64,000 nt of DNA from Acinetobacter chengduensis (GCF_003664645.1 NZ_RCHC01000008.1:62001-126000), one strand, 5' to 3'; numbered from the stretch's first letter, positions 55,791 to 63,081 are shown. The notes: a model not told the origin generated them from the letters alone. Translations and numbers: made by a program.

Positions 55791-57254
55791 ATGTTGAATA
55801 AAGATACATTACGATCTACATTTATTGATAATAAGTGGCTTCTTGGTTCATCACGACAAGTGATTGAAAACATTAATCCATACAATAATAAAATTATTAG
55901 CAGCATTCAGGCCGCCAATATGAATGATGTTGATGCTGCATATGCCAGCGCACAAAGTGCATTTGTAATATGGTCAGAAAGTCAACCTGAAATACGTTCA
56001 GCCTTTATTTTAAATATAAAAGAAGTGATTGAGCGTCGTCGTGAAGAAATCATTGATTTGCTTATTCAAGAGACAGGTAGTACACGTTTAAAAGCCAATA
56101 TTGAAGTTGATGCTGCGCTGAGCATGGTTGCGGCGGCATCTGATTACCCATATCGAGTTAAAGATAGCGTATTGACAAGTCCTGTTGATGGTCAAAAAAG
56201 TCATGTATATCGTAAACCTTTGGGTGTAATTGGGGTTATTAGTCCATGGAATTTCCCCTTTCATTTGAGTTTACGTTCAGTGATTCCTGCTATTGCTGTC
56301 GGCAATACAGTCGTAGTTAAGCCTTCTTCTGACTCACCAATTACAGGTGGGTTATTATTGGCTGATATTTTCCAAGAAGCTGGGGCTATACCAGGAATAC
56401 TAAACGTAGTCGTAGGTACAGGTAAAGAAATTGGTGATTATTTTGTACAACATAACGTACCTCGGTTTATTTCATTTACTGGTTCAACAGCTGTAGGTAA
56501 ACGTGTAGGACAATTAGCTATATCTGCACCATTGTTAAAACGCGTCGCTCTAGAACTTGGTGGTAATGCACCATTAGTTGTTCTAGATGATGCTGATCTA
56601 GATTTAGCAGCAAGTATTGCTGCTTTTGGTCGGTTCTTACATCAAGGCCAAATTTGTATGAGTACTAACCGCGTGATTGTTGATGCAAAAGTTCATGATG
56701 CTTTCGTCAACAAATTAATTAATAAAGTTAAAACTATCCCATACGGTGATCCTGATGAGACTACAACAATTGTAGGACCAATAATCAATAAAAACCAAAT
56801 CAAAAATATTAAACAATTGATTGAACAGGGCATAGCACAGGGTGCTGAGTTAGTATTAGGCGGTGAGATTAAAAATAATGTAATACCACCACATGTTTTT
56901 ATTAACGTAGATCCTGAGTCAGCATTGGCTAAAGAAGAAAGTTTTGGACCTGTGTTGCCGATTATTAAAGCTAATGATGAAGCACATGCCTTAGTATTGG
57001 CAAATAACTCTGAATATGGATTATCAAGTTCAGTTTGTACCCAAAATCTAGAAAGAGGTAAAGATTTCGCTTTAAAACTTGATGTGGGTATGACACATAT
57101 CAATGATATTACTATTGAAGACCAACCAGGAGCACCATTTGGTGGGGAAAAAAACTCAGGTCTTGGACGTTTTAATGATCAATGGATCATCGATGAGTTT
57201 ACTCGTACTCACTGGATAACATGTCAGACAGAATCTAAGACTTATCTAGTTTAA
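55791..57254 (+). CDS. NAD(P)-dependent aldehyde dehydrogenase (benzaldehyde dehydrogenase-like)
   Basis: A 487-residue [35 protein letters not shown], catalytic Glu in LELGGNAPLVVLDDAD and catalytic Cys in HQGQICMSTNRV. EESFGPVLPI and PFGGEKNSGLGRF close the domain. It lies 24 bp before a zinc ADH gene, a pairing seen in benzyl alcohol oxidation (XylB/XylC-like). ATG 55791 with GGAG upstream is the start; an upstream in-frame ATG overlapping the porin gene is not supported. Confidence 0.92.
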   Translation: MLNKDTLRSTFIDNKWLLGSSRQVIENINPYNNKIISSIQAANMNDVDAAYASAQSAFVIWSESQPEIRSAFILNIKEVIERRREEIIDLLIQETGSTRLKANIEVDAALSMVAAASDYPYRVKDSVLTSPVDGQKSHVYRKPLGVIGVISPWNFPFHLSLRSVIPAIAVGNTVVVKPSSDSPITGGLLLADIFQEAGAIPGILNVVVGTGKEIGDYFVQHNVPRFISFTGSTAVGKRVGQLAISAPLLKRVALELGGNAPLVVLDDADLDLAASIAAFGRFLHQGQICMSTNRVIVDAKVHDAFVNKLINKVKTIPYGDPDETTTIVGPIINKNQIKNIKQLIEQGIAQGAELVLGGEIKNNVIPPHVFINVDPESALAKEESFGPVLPIIKANDEAHALVLANNSEYGLSSSVCTQNLERGKDFALKLDVGMTHINDITIEDQPGAPFGGEKNSGLGRFNDQWIIDEFTRTHWITCQTESKTYLV

Positions 57255-57278
57255 CCAATTAACTTATAGGGAAATAAT

Positions 57279-58403
57279 ATGCTTAATGAACTATCTTATA
57301 GAGAGATTTATGCAGCAGTTACTGAATGTAAGGGTGCTGATTTTAAAATACAAAAACTAAAAATTCGTGAACCAATTGGTGATGAGGTATTAGTAAAAAT
57401 AGTCGCAACTGGAATGTGTCATACAGATTTAATCGTTCGTGATCAATATTATCCTGTCCCATTACCAGCAGTATTAGGACATGAAGGTGCGGGAATTATT
57501 GAAGCTATTGGCCCACAAGTAAAAAGTCTAAGTGTTGGAGATCATGTCGTCTTGAGTTATGGTTACTGTGGATCTTGTACCCATTGTTTATCTGGTAATC
57601 TAACATATTGTGAAGAAGCATTTGTACGTAACTTTGGTGGTAAAGATCAAAATGGTTGTAATGCTATTTGTACCCACGATCATGTTGGAGTCAATGATCA
57701 TTTCTTCTCACAGTCATCATTTGCAACTTATGCAATTAGTCGTGAAAATAATGCTGTAAAAGTGTGTAAGGATGTTCCTCTTGAAATATTAGGTCCTCTA
57801 GGTTGTGGAATACAAACGGGTGCCGGAACAGTGATTAATGCTTTAAATGTTAGACCTGGAAGCAGCTTTTTGACTTGGGGGGCTGGTGCGGTAGGCTTAA
57901 GTGCCGTACTAGCGGCGAAGGTATGTGGTGCAACAACAATCATAGCTGTTGATATTGTTGAGTCTCGTCTAGCTTTAGCTAAGGAAATGGGAGCAACCCA
58001 TGTAGTCAACAGTAAGGAACAAAATCCTATTGAAGTCATTAAGCAGATTACTAATGGTGGTGTAAATTTTGCCTTAGAAAGTACAGGCCGTCCAGAAGTT
58101 ATAAGCAACGGTGTTGAAGCTTTAGGAACCTTGGGTAAGATAGCTGTTGTGGGAGCTCCACGGTTAGGCGTAAAAGCAGAATTCGATGTAAATAATTTAT
58201 TGTTAAATGGTAAGACCATTATGGGAGTTATTGAAGGTAACTGTAATTCAAAATGGTTTATTCCACAATTAGTTGAACTTTATAAGCAGGGCCGTTTCCC
58301 CTTTGATAAGCTAATTAAATTTTATAGCCTAGATGATATTAATCAAGCAGCATTAGATAGTGAAAGGGGTATTACTTTAAAACCAGTAATTAGAATAGCC
58401 TAA
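57279..58403 (+). CDS. Zinc-dependent alcohol dehydrogenase (aryl-alcohol/benzyl-alcohol type)
   Basis: A medium-chain dehydrogenase of 374 residues. Catalytic zinc ligands are in ATGMCHTDLIV and GHEGAG. The structural zinc cysteines are in CGSCTHCLSGNLTYC, and the coenzyme site is TWGAGAVGLSAVLAAKV with the NAD-favouring Asp in AVDIVESRL. It would oxidise the alcohol released by ester cleavage to the aldehyde used by the preceding ALDH. It is the last gene of the rightward cluster. Confidence 0.93.
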   Translation: MLNELSYREIYAAVTECKGADFKIQKLKIREPIGDEVLVKIVATGMCHTDLIVRDQYYPVPLPAVLGHEGAGIIEAIGPQVKSLSVGDHVVLSYGYCGSCTHCLSGNLTYCEEAFVRNFGGKDQNGCNAICTHDHVGVNDHFFSQSSFATYAISRENNAVKVCKDVPLEILGPLGCGIQTGAGTVINALNVRPGSSFLTWGAGAVGLSAVLAAKVCGATTIIAVDIVESRLALAKEMGATHVVNSKEQNPIEVIKQITNGGVNFALESTGRPEVISNGVEALGTLGKIAVVGAPRLGVKAEFDVNNLLLNGKTIMGVIEGNCNSKWFIPQLVELYKQGRFPFDKLIKFYSLDDINQAALDSERGITLKPVIRIA

Positions 58404-58578
58404 CTAATATTATTAATATTTTTTAATAGCTATTCACATTTTTTAACCCTATTAATTATAAAAAATTAAATGTAGCGCTTACTGGTAGGAATAATCAATT
58501 AGTAATCAAGATAGTTTAATTCCAGAGCCCTACATTTAGCTTATTTTATAAAGGGTTTAATATTGCTAATAGAACTTC

Positions 58579-58595
58579 CTAACACCGAATGTTAG
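58579..58595. repeat. Small hairpin between ADH and DnaC-like genes
   Basis: CTAACA / TGTTAG with a 5-nt loop, in the 253-bp gap between convergent genes. It is too weak to call a terminator alone. Confidence 0.35.
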
Positions 58596-58617
58596 CTACG
58601 TTTTAATGGTTTAAAAA

Positions 58618-58643
58618 CCAATTATCAAAATTTTGATGATTGG
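58618..58643. terminator. 26-bp near-perfect palindrome after the DnaC-like gene
   Basis: CCAAT.ATCAAAATTTTGAT.ATTGG has a single mismatched pair and lies 13 bp beyond the stop of the leftward DnaC-like gene. It may end that transcript or be a protein site; the stem has no T-tract. Confidence 0.45.
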
Positions 58644-58656
58644 CTTGACTAAAATT

Positions 58657-59403
58657 TTAGCGAGTAATCCTATGATCATCCCAATAACACGGCACTACAA
58701 TCAAATTGTTTTCATGTAACCGTGACCATAATCGGACACCTAAATCTTGCTGCATATTCTGTAATGTGAGATTAGAAATCAGCAGTGTGGATTTCATGTT
58801 GTCATAACGGCTATATAAGACCTTATGCACCATCTCCATGCGTTTTTCGTGCCGGTCATGCAGGCCATATTCATCAATCACCAATAAATCAAAACTGGAG
58901 AAATGGTCGATGACTTCTTTCTCAGAGCGTGAAGCATCTGACCAGGTATCCATCATTTTTTGAGCAATTTCTGCACTGGTATAGTAGCGTGCAGATTTTG
59001 TACTGTTATGCAGAATGTTGCGAATAATTGATGCACTCAGATGGGTTTTACCTGTACCCGGTGTACCAATCATCAACATGTTCGGGTTGTGGTCAGAAAT
59101 AATCTGCTGTGCAAAGGCCTGACATAGCTTGATGGTATTGTCTTGTGCAGGGCATGCAACTACATAATTCTTGAAGCCACGATCCAGATAGCGTTTATTG
59201 AGCCCTGAATTTTTAATTTTCTGTTGTAGCAATCGCTGTTGCAGCTCATCTGCATAGGCTGCATGTGAGTGATGGACGGTTTCTTTTGCACACAATTTAC
59301 AGAGTCTGTGACCGGCAATTTCTATCAGGGGTGTATGATGGGTAGGACAAAACGTTTCCGTTGCTTCAGCGTGAATCTGGAGCGTTTTAAGCATAGTATT
59401 CAT
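58657..59403 (-). CDS. DnaC/IstB-like AAA+ ATPase (helicase loader type)
   Basis: A 248-residue ATPase probably loading the replicative helicase during island or phage DNA replication. The N-terminus has a zinc-finger-like Cys set (TFCPTHHTP, HRLCKLCAKE). The core has Walker A GTPGTGKTHLSASII, Walker B LLVIDEYGL and SNLTLQNMQQDLGVRLWSRL with the arginine-finger region. AGGAGA precedes the start. It is 11 bp downstream of the YdaU-like gene, the usual initiator-plus-loader order of phage replication modules. Confidence 0.9.
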   Translation of the reverse strand: MNTMLKTLQIHAEATETFCPTHHTPLIEIAGHRLCKLCAKETVHHSHAAYADELQQRLLQQKIKNSGLNKRYLDRGFKNYVVACPAQDNTIKLCQAFAQQIISDHNPNMLMIGTPGTGKTHLSASIIRNILHNSTKSARYYTSAEIAQKMMDTWSDASRSEKEVIDHFSSFDLLVIDEYGLHDRHEKRMEMVHKVLYSRYDNMKSTLLISNLTLQNMQQDLGVRLWSRLHENNLIVVPCYWDDHRITR

Positions 59404-59413
59404 GGTCGTTCTC

Positions 59414-59986
59414 CTAAATCCATTTTGAATTTTCTAAAAAATTCTCATTTTTTTCTTCAAAATTTGAAGATGAAGATGAAGATGAAGATGAAGATGAAGA
59501 TGAAGATGAAGATGAAGATGAAGATGAAGATGAAGGGCATTGCTTGAGCTTGGTCGGAGCAATGCTCGGGGTATCCTCAGAGGATGCTTGAGCATTTTTT
59601 TGCACTTGCTTGTTAGATGCTTGAGCATTACTTGCGGATTTATTCCAGCGTGCTTGCGCTGCATTTTTAGCTTTATCAGATTTCATCTGCTGATTTTGTA
59701 AAGCCTGGCTTTTTAAACTGGTTAAAAAATTTGAATGAATCTGTTCAGATTCGATTTCAAACAATTCCAATGACATCAGCGTATTCAACAAAGTTTTAGC
59801 CTTGGTCTGCTGCGGTAATTTCGTGATGCTGCAGACCGTCGCTAGATCATGAGGAATAGCACCATTTTTCCAGAAATCCATCATTAACAGCAGTGCTGCA
59901 CCAATTTGTTCTGCAGTCATTCGTGCGAATTTTGCCTGCAAGTCGCCAATATAGAGTGGCATCCAAATTGAAATATCTTTATGCAT
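59414..59986 (-). CDS. YdaU/DUF1376-like phage-type replication protein with poly-Ser tract
   Basis: Residues 1-75 (WMPLYIGDLQAKFARMTAEQIGAALLLMMDFWKNGAIP) match the DUF1376/YdaU domain found in phage replication initiators. The middle is Lys/Gln/Ala/Ser-rich. Near the C-terminus a run of 23 serines is encoded by a perfect hexanucleotide repeat, followed by a short acidic tail. It lies between an 82-aa unknown gene and the DnaC-like gene. The poly-Ser run should be a flexible linker whose length can change without frame loss. Confidence 0.82.
   Translation of the reverse strand: MHKDISIWMPLYIGDLQAKFARMTAEQIGAALLLMMDFWKNGAIPHDLATVCSITKLPQQTKAKTLLNTLMSLELFEIESEQIHSNFLTSLKSQALQNQQMKSDKAKNAAQARWNKSASNAQASNKQVQKNAQASSEDTPSIAPTKLKQCPSSSSSSSSSSSSSSSSSSSSSSSNFEEKNENFLENSKWI
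59466..59535. repeat. GAAGAT hexanucleotide tandem repeat, about 11.7 copies
   Basis: Seventy bases of perfect 6-bp repeats inside the YdaU-like gene, encoding Ser-Ser on the minus strand. Because the unit is 6 bp, copy-number changes add or remove two serines without a frameshift. Confidence 0.95.
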
Positions 59987-60054
59987 ATTTTCACCTTTTT
60001 ATGGGTATAAAGGGGCTAAGGTCATCGATTGGATGACCTTCTATATTTGTTTTA

Positions 60055-60303
60055 TTAGTGAGCGAGACTCATTAACCGGAGACGGGCCTGTTGGGCCAGG
60101 TCATCGTAATGGGCTTGCCCTTCATCCAGCATTCGCTGTAGCCAGAGTCTCAATGCTTGGTGATCATCGAAGCATTTATTGATTTCCAGCAAAAAGGCCA
60201 GATTGTGCAGTTTGGGAATGTGTAACTCATGAATGAGTTCACGCGCGACCATATCTGCTTCTGGGCTAACGACTACACCGCCAAAGAAAGCTTTACTGTT
60301 CAT
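60055..60303 (-). CDS. Small phage-type protein of unknown function (82 aa)
   Basis: I do not recognise this protein. It is charged and mostly helical in character (VARELIHELHIPKLHNLAFLLEINKCFDDHQALRLWLQRMLDEG), with no signal or membrane segment. It starts inside the integrase stop (11-bp overlap) with GGAG upstream, so it is translationally coupled to int. Confidence 0.65.
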   Translation of the reverse strand: MNSKAFFGGVVVSPEADMVARELIHELHIPKLHNLAFLLEINKCFDDHQALRLWLQRMLDEGQAHYDDLAQQARLRLMSLAH

Positions 60304-61477
60304 GGGCAAGCTCCTCTGTATTTAGTTTCTCCAGCATGGCTTCAAAAGCACTGCCATCGCGACGCGTAACATTGGGAATGTAACGGCTATAGACCCGGAA
60401 CAGCATTTCAGTGGTTGAATGTCCCAGCTGGCGTGCGATCCATTCCGGATTCTCACCTGCCGACAGCCAGAGCGTTGCAGCGGTATGACGTGTTTGATAA
60501 GCACGACGAGGCTTTAGCCCTAAAAAGCGTAGCAGGGGATGCCAGACACGCTTGTTTACCAGGCGATAATCGAGAGGCCCACCATCACGATTGCAGAAAA
60601 CAAAACTGGATTTACTATTATTTAAGCTTTTCTGTTGCAGAAAGGCCTGATAAACTCGATCACTCATTTGGATGGTACGGTCAGAACCATAAGTTTTGGT
60701 TCCACCCAGAACACCATTCACTAACGCTTCTCTGATATGGATTTCACGACGTTGTAAGTCGATATTTTTCCATTGAAGACCATCGATTTCACTGGTACGC
60801 ATACCTGTGAAAAAGCGAATGGTGTAATAAGGTTTAAAATCTTCACGTACTGTAGTAAGAATTTTATGTACCTCTTCCAGAGAAAAAGGTGTGACTTCGA
60901 TCTTACTTTCCTTCAGATTGTTTATATTTTTATACGGCGACTCAAAATCATATCGTTCTGCCGCATCATTCAGTATCATACGTAAAGGCGTCATGATTTG
61001 ATTAATCCTGGATGCTTTCAGACTTGTTTGATCTTTTCCGTGAGTCACTTTGGCGAGGGAAGCACGGAAGTTCAGCAAGTCTGACTTCTTAATTTTTGAG
61101 AGAACCTGATTACCAAAAGCAGGGATCAAATAGTTTTTGATTACAATTGAAACCTTTTGTTGATATGAAGTCCTCCATTCAATTTGTTTCTGTTTAAACC
61201 ACAATTCAGTAAACTCTTTAAAAAGAGGAACCTTGGTTTGTACAGCGATTTGCTGACTTCTTTTTTCCTTAAACTCCTCAACACGGTTACTTTTTGGAAA
61301 GTACTTTTCGTATTCAAAAGTTCCCAAAGTAATTTCAGCTTCAAGCTGTTCGAGACGTTTTTTCAAAATGCGTCGGTTATAAGCATTGTCTTCAAGATTG
61401 GTTGTCTCTCTACAACGAATGCCCATGTAGCGAAAGTCGGCAATCAGTTTGCCACTTCGTTCCCGGATGGTAGCCAT
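60293..61477 (-). CDS. int: Tyrosine integrase of the tRNA-Gly island
   Basis: A phage-type site-specific recombinase of 394 residues. The N-terminal arm-binding region (MATIRERSGKLIADFRYMGIRCRETT) resembles the DUF3596 domain, followed by a SAM-like core-binding domain. The catalytic domain has Arg in FFTGMRTSEIDGL, YQTRHTAAT (YxxR form of HxxR, common in this subgroup), His in ARQLGHST and the nucleophile in RVYSRYIP. AGGAGG precedes the start. It lies about 0.9 kb from attR, so it is the enzyme that should have inserted the island in tRNA-Gly. Confidence 0.95.
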   Translation of the reverse strand: MATIRERSGKLIADFRYMGIRCRETTNLEDNAYNRRILKKRLEQLEAEITLGTFEYEKYFPKSNRVEEFKEKRSQQIAVQTKVPLFKEFTELWFKQKQIEWRTSYQQKVSIVIKNYLIPAFGNQVLSKIKKSDLLNFRASLAKVTHGKDQTSLKASRINQIMTPLRMILNDAAERYDFESPYKNINNLKESKIEVTPFSLEEVHKILTTVREDFKPYYTIRFFTGMRTSEIDGLQWKNIDLQRREIHIREALVNGVLGGTKTYGSDRTIQMSDRVYQAFLQQKSLNNSKSSFVFCNRDGGPLDYRLVNKRVWHPLLRFLGLKPRRAYQTRHTAATLWLSAGENPEWIARQLGHSTTEMLFRVYSRYIPNVTRRDGSAFEAMLEKLNTEELAHEQ

Positions 61478-61496
61478 CAGTTAAACCTCCTAAGCC

Positions 61497-61706
61497 TTAT
61501 TGCAAGGCATCCATGCTTAAACCGGTGAATTTAAGCATTTCAGTTTCAATGCGTTCCCAAACAAAAAGAATTTTTCGACCACCAAAAGGACGAATGTAGT
61601 GAACACCTTCAATAAAGACACTGTCCTTCAGCTGGTTGCGAATGGTACGAGCGTCGTACTGGATTTTTTCAGCCAGTTGCTGGGCTGTGAGATAGGTATA
61701 TGACAT
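61497..61706 (-). CDS. AlpA/excisionase-like DNA-binding protein
   Basis: A 69-residue protein with a MerR/AlpA-like winged-helix start (YLTAQQLAEKIQYDARTIRNQLKDSVFIEGVHYIRPFGGRKILFVWERIE). Such proteins act as excisionases or activators of int. It is 19 bp upstream of int on the same strand and is the first gene of the leftward module; GAGG precedes the start. Confidence 0.8.
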   Translation of the reverse strand: MSYTYLTAQQLAEKIQYDARTIRNQLKDSVFIEGVHYIRPFGGRKILFVWERIETEMLKFTGLSMDALQ

Positions 61707-61726
61707 AATAAAGCCTCATATTTTTT

Positions 61727-61811
61727 ACTAGGTAACTAGGAAAAATTATTCCTAAGACATAAATTATCATATTTTTATGTTGTTGCAAGTACTTTTTATT
61801 ATTTAACTAGG
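61727..61811. promoter_or_regulatory. Divergent control region with ACTAGG repeats
   Basis: Between the XRE gene and the excisionase-like gene, ACTAGG occurs at 61727, 61735 and 61806. An inverted repeat TAGGAA-N6-TTCCTA covers 61737-61754. The third copy abuts the XRE ribosome-binding site. This fits a repressor switch controlling both directions. Confidence 0.62.
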
Positions 61812-61818
61812 AAATTTT

Positions 61819-62046
61819 ATGATTATTTCAAACTTGGCAGTTTTATTAGCAGAAAGGAAACTTAAGGTTGCTGATTTGGTGAGAAGTACTGGAATTAATA
61901 AATCTACTTTACATAAACTTTATAATGATGAATCTGTACGGATTGATTTTGAGACCATTGATAAAATTTGTATTGCATTAGATGTGGAAGTGGGCGATTT
62001 ATTGATTTTTAAGAAAATTGATAATAATCAAAATGATAATAGCTAG
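61819..62046 (+). CDS. XRE-family (Cro/C1-type) repressor
   Basis: A 75-residue single-domain HTH protein (LAVLLAERKLKVADLVRSTGINKSTLHKLYNDESVRIDFETIDKICIALDVEVGDLLIF), close in layout to YozG/HigA-type small XRE proteins. It is divergent from the excisionase-int-replication genes and so probably keeps the island silent. Confidence 0.88.
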   Translation: MIISNLAVLLAERKLKVADLVRSTGINKSTLHKLYNDESVRIDFETIDKICIALDVEVGDLLIFKKIDNNQNDNS

Positions 62047-62337
62047 TTTGGTCACAAATGGTCACATCAAAAAGTGAGATGGTCACAAATCCTTGATCAT
62101 TTGGTAAAAAATACCTTGTTTGGAAGAGAACAGGGTGATTTTTTGCCTTCAAAAAAGCTCTGAAAGTGGTGACCGATTGAGGACATTTAAGGTCAATTGA
62201 GACCATTTTTATTGTCGTGGGCACGCTATGGTCACATCTTGGTCACAAAATACAAATTACATTAAGAATTTTTTTTATTGAATCGAATAACAAAGGAAGA
62301 AGAGTTTAAAAAACTATAATAAAATCAATAAGAAAAA
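62047..62337. other. Non-coding end of the island between XRE gene and attR
   Basis: No gene is visible. The stretch holds five TGGTCACA copies in two clusters (62049-62089 and 62229-62249), plus less perfect GGTGACC, GGTCAATT and GAGACC words between them. This is what an integrase or excisionase arm region would look like. Confidence 0.6.
62049..62249 (+). repeat. Five direct TGGTCACA repeats, candidate arm-type integrase sites
   Basis: Copies begin at 62049, 62059, 62080, 62229 and 62240, all in the same orientation. Spacings of 10-11 and 21 bp place them on one DNA face. A related copy (TGGTCACTTC) lies at 32148 near attL. Arm sites beside att cores are standard for tyrosine integrases with N-terminal arm-binding domains. 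Confidence 0.68.
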
Positions 62338-62365
62338 AGCCCCCATCTTTCGATGAGGGCTTTTT
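62338..62365. terminator. Island-borne terminator replacing the original tRNA-Gly terminator
   Basis: Stem AGCCC.CATC / GATG.GGGCT with a TTTC loop, one mismatched pair and a T-tract, directly past the 3' end of the intact tRNA-Gly. It differs in sequence from the chromosomal one at 31954-31981, so the island brought its own. Confidence 0.8.
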
Positions 62366-62418
62366 GAATCTGGAGCGGGAAAGGAGACTCGAACTCCCGA
62401 CCCCAACCTTGGCAAGGT
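62361..62418 (-). repeat. attR: 58-bp direct repeat at the island's right end
   Basis: Identical to 31977-32034. It forms the 3' half of the intact tRNA-Gly gene plus the terminator T-tract. Confidence 0.93.
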
Positions 62419-62446
62419 TATGCTCTACCAACTGAGCTATTCCCGC
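62371..62446 (-). tRNA. glyT: tRNA-Gly (anticodon GCC), CCA encoded; 3' half supplied by the island
   Basis: Minus-strand 76-nt gene starting GCGGGAATAGCTC, with anticodon loop around TTGCCAA (GCC), T-arm GGGTTCGA-type sequence (GAGTTCGAGTC) and encoded CCA. The acceptor stem pairs GCGGGA with TCCCGC. The 3' 48 nt are part of attR. It is distal to a second identical tRNA body 47 bp upstream. Confidence 0.95.
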
Positions 62447-62493
62447 AGAGTCTATCCAATTTTTTAAATAAAAAACCGAATGAAAAAATTTTG

Positions 62494-62566
62494 AGCGGGA
62501 AAGGAGACTCGAACTCCCGACCCCAACCTTGGCAAGGTTATGCTCTACCAACTGAGCTATTCCCGC
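62494..62566 (-). tRNA. glyT: tRNA-Gly (anticodon GCC), CCA not encoded
   Basis: The 73-nt body is identical to the neighbouring tRNA-Gly, but the sequence after the discriminator is not CCA, so it must be added by enzyme. It is the promoter-proximal copy of a tandem pair. Confidence 0.95.
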
Positions 62567-62575
62567 ATGCCACGT

Positions 62576-62603
62576 ATAATACAGTAAAGCCTTTTTCGGT
62601 CAA
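62576..62603 (-). promoter_or_regulatory. Sigma-70 promoter of the tandem tRNA-Gly genes
   Basis: On the minus strand, -35 TTGACC (62603-62598), a 16-bp spacer and -10 TATTAT (62581-62576), nine bases before the first tRNA base. This is a close match to the consensus. Confidence 0.82.
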
Positions 62604-62727
62604 TAGAATTATGCAAAAGCTTGTGTTGTTTGCATAAAATAAAATCAATTTTCGCGAATTTATGCTGTTTTTTTCAGCGCGAGCGGTTTTTTTCATCTGT
62701 GCGCTGGCGCAACGCCACTAGAGAAGC

Positions 62728-63081
62728 ATGTATACTCAAATGATAAATTCGGATTTTTGGAGTCAGGTCTTGAACTTGGAGCAACAATTGATTGAGCGTT
62801 TACAGCAATTAACGCCAAGTCATTTAGAGGTGGTGAACGAATCTGCTGGGCATGGCGGTTATTTCCCAGGGAAAGAGTCACACTTTAAAGCAATCATTGT
62901 GAGTGAAGCCTTTACTGGGCTACGTTTAGTTCAGCGTCACCAAAAAGTATATGGTGTGGCAGGGGATTTATTGGGTGCAGGTAAAATTCATGCTTTAGCC
63001 ATTCATGCTTTTTTGCCTGAAGAATGGGCAGGACAAGCTACACCGAGCCCAGAATGTGCTCATGCACCTAAAGTGGAATAA
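62728..63081 (+). CDS. BolA-family protein
   Basis: A 117-residue protein with the BolA fold: LEQQLIERLQQLTPSHLEVVNESAGHGGYFPGKESHFKAIIVSEAFTGLRLVQRHQKVYGVAGDLL....IHALAIHAFLPEEW. BolA proteins pair with monothiol glutaredoxins in iron-sulfur trafficking and act in stress and cell-shape control. The conserved His is in HAFLPEEW. The start could be ATG 62728 or 62740. Next gene is 6 bp downstream. Confidence 0.9.
   Translation: MYTQMINSDFWSQVLNLEQQLIERLQQLTPSHLEVVNESAGHGGYFPGKESHFKAIIVSEAFTGLRLVQRHQKVYGVAGDLLGAGKIHALAIHAFLPEEWAGQATPSPECAHAPKVE

Larger units (their letters stand above)
31977..62418. mobile_element. 30.4-kb genomic island integrated in tRNA-Gly(GCC)
   Basis: A perfect 58-bp direct repeat bounds this segment (31977-32034 and 62361-62418). 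It covers the 3' 45-48 nt of tRNA-Gly including CCA, plus the T-tract beyond. The left copy ends abruptly after the anticodon-stem sequence, while the right copy continues into an intact tRNA gene. The integrase gene lies at the right end beside the intact tRNA, as usual for tRNA-targeting tyrosine integrases. Contents: HipBA, a multi-recombinase operon, two IS elements, aromatic and ketone catabolism genes, and a replication/regulation module. Both ends are intact, so the island may still be excisable. Confidence 0.93.

Noticed and set aside
59269-59547. Plus-strand ORF made largely of Met-Lys repeats over the hexanucleotide tract
   Set aside because: It is antisense to the DnaC-like and YdaU-like genes, has no domain, and its repeat arises only from the GAAGAT tract.
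59434-59664. Alternative frame with a Leu-His repeat in the hexanucleotide region
   Set aside because: It is a shadow of the YdaU-like gene in another frame; the Ser frame has the recognised N-terminal domain and a proper start.
62306-62551. Minus-strand ORF over the two tRNA-Gly genes containing a repeated AQLVEHNLAKVG-type peptide
   Set aside because: The repeated peptide is just the translation of the tandem tRNA genes, a well-known false ORF.
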